Part shown: piece after piece, positions 51,153 to 51,153 of the stretch
Layout of the letters: each line of letters begins with the position of its first letter
Numbering within the stretch: position 1 is the stretch's first letter
Source of the DNA: Candidatus Gastranaerophilales bacterium
GTDB taxonomy: Bacteria > Cyanobacteriota > Vampirovibrionia > Gastranaerophilales > Gastranaerophilaceae
NCBI GenBank assembly: GCA_944326515.1
Contig: CALVEI010000008.1
Location: 1 to 51,153, forward strand
Direction: 5' to 3'
DNA: 51,153 nucleotides
Position numbers and translations under genes: made by a program
The notes under the pieces: generated by a model
Databases searched by the model: none
Told to the model about the DNA's origin: nothing
Seen by the model: the letters and a program-made list of their open reading frames with translations, nothing else

Positions 51153-51153
51153 T

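Overview
The window is 51 kb of AT-rich bacterial chromosome, densely packed with mostly single-copy housekeeping genes and using the standard code. A CMP-KDO synthase, a diaminopimelate epimerase and a pilus secretin indicate a diderm (Gram-negative) envelope. The gene mix and protein style are most like the non-photosynthetic cyanobacterial sister lineage (Melainabacteria/Vampirovibrionophyceae, Gastranaerophilales-type gut bacteria). It includes a FixC/FixX pair, PilM-N-O-P-Q and PilB-C, GatB, pyruvate phosphate dikinase and Ala-rich coiled-coil proteins. The lineage is inferred from protein character alone, not from a search.

Layout. 1-4 kb: leuS flanked by two small helix-turn-helix (HTH) genes, each divergent from a gene for a small helical protein. 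4-10 kb, minus strand: a C-terminal processing protease, then (in transcription order) fixC, fixX, an unknown gene and recJ, with a divergent glutaredoxin. 10-16.6 kb: ppdK, then dapF overlapping an orphan OppD-type ATPase, then gatB on plus. 16.7-20.1 kb: three adjacent unannotated coiled-coil genes, two soluble and one membrane-anchored. 20.2-26.3 kb, plus strand: comEC, then a trpS-coaBC-NIF3-secreted protein run. 26.3-37.9 kb: a third divergent HTH/small-protein pair, ruvB, kdsB, a sensor kinase and multi-receiver regulator, a CHASE2-GGDEF cyclase, a BlaI-type repressor, a lipoprotein, adenine deaminase, a primary-type sigma factor and rlmB. 38-50 kb: a type IV pilus/type II secretion assembly locus (fused pilM-N, pilO, agmatinase, a divergent U32-family gene, pilP-like, pilQ, pilB, pilC, small protein). 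50.2-51.2 kb: tRNA-Ile(GAT) followed by a gene-poor stretch. That stretch holds an HTH remnant, two inverted arrays of an AGTGCAA decamer and a HigA-type antitoxin, and looks like the edge of an accessory or integrated element.

How it works together. The pil genes would build an envelope-spanning machine: PilB ATPase, PilC platform, PilM-N/O/P alignment complex and PilQ secretin. No pilins and no retraction ATPase are encoded in the window. ComEC would take up DNA at the inner membrane, so the pilus and ComEC could together support competence. The kinase/regulator pair and the CHASE2 diguanylate cyclase sit side by side and may control surface behaviour through c-di-GMP. At least seven genes lack a Shine-Dalgarno sequence and have a -10-like hexamer 6-8 nt before the start codon, which suggests leaderless mRNAs are common here.

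No rRNA, CRISPR array, transposase or integrase gene was seen. The strongest candidates for something undescribed are the decamer arrays beside tRNA-Ile, the recurrent divergent HTH/small-protein modules and the coiled-coil trio.
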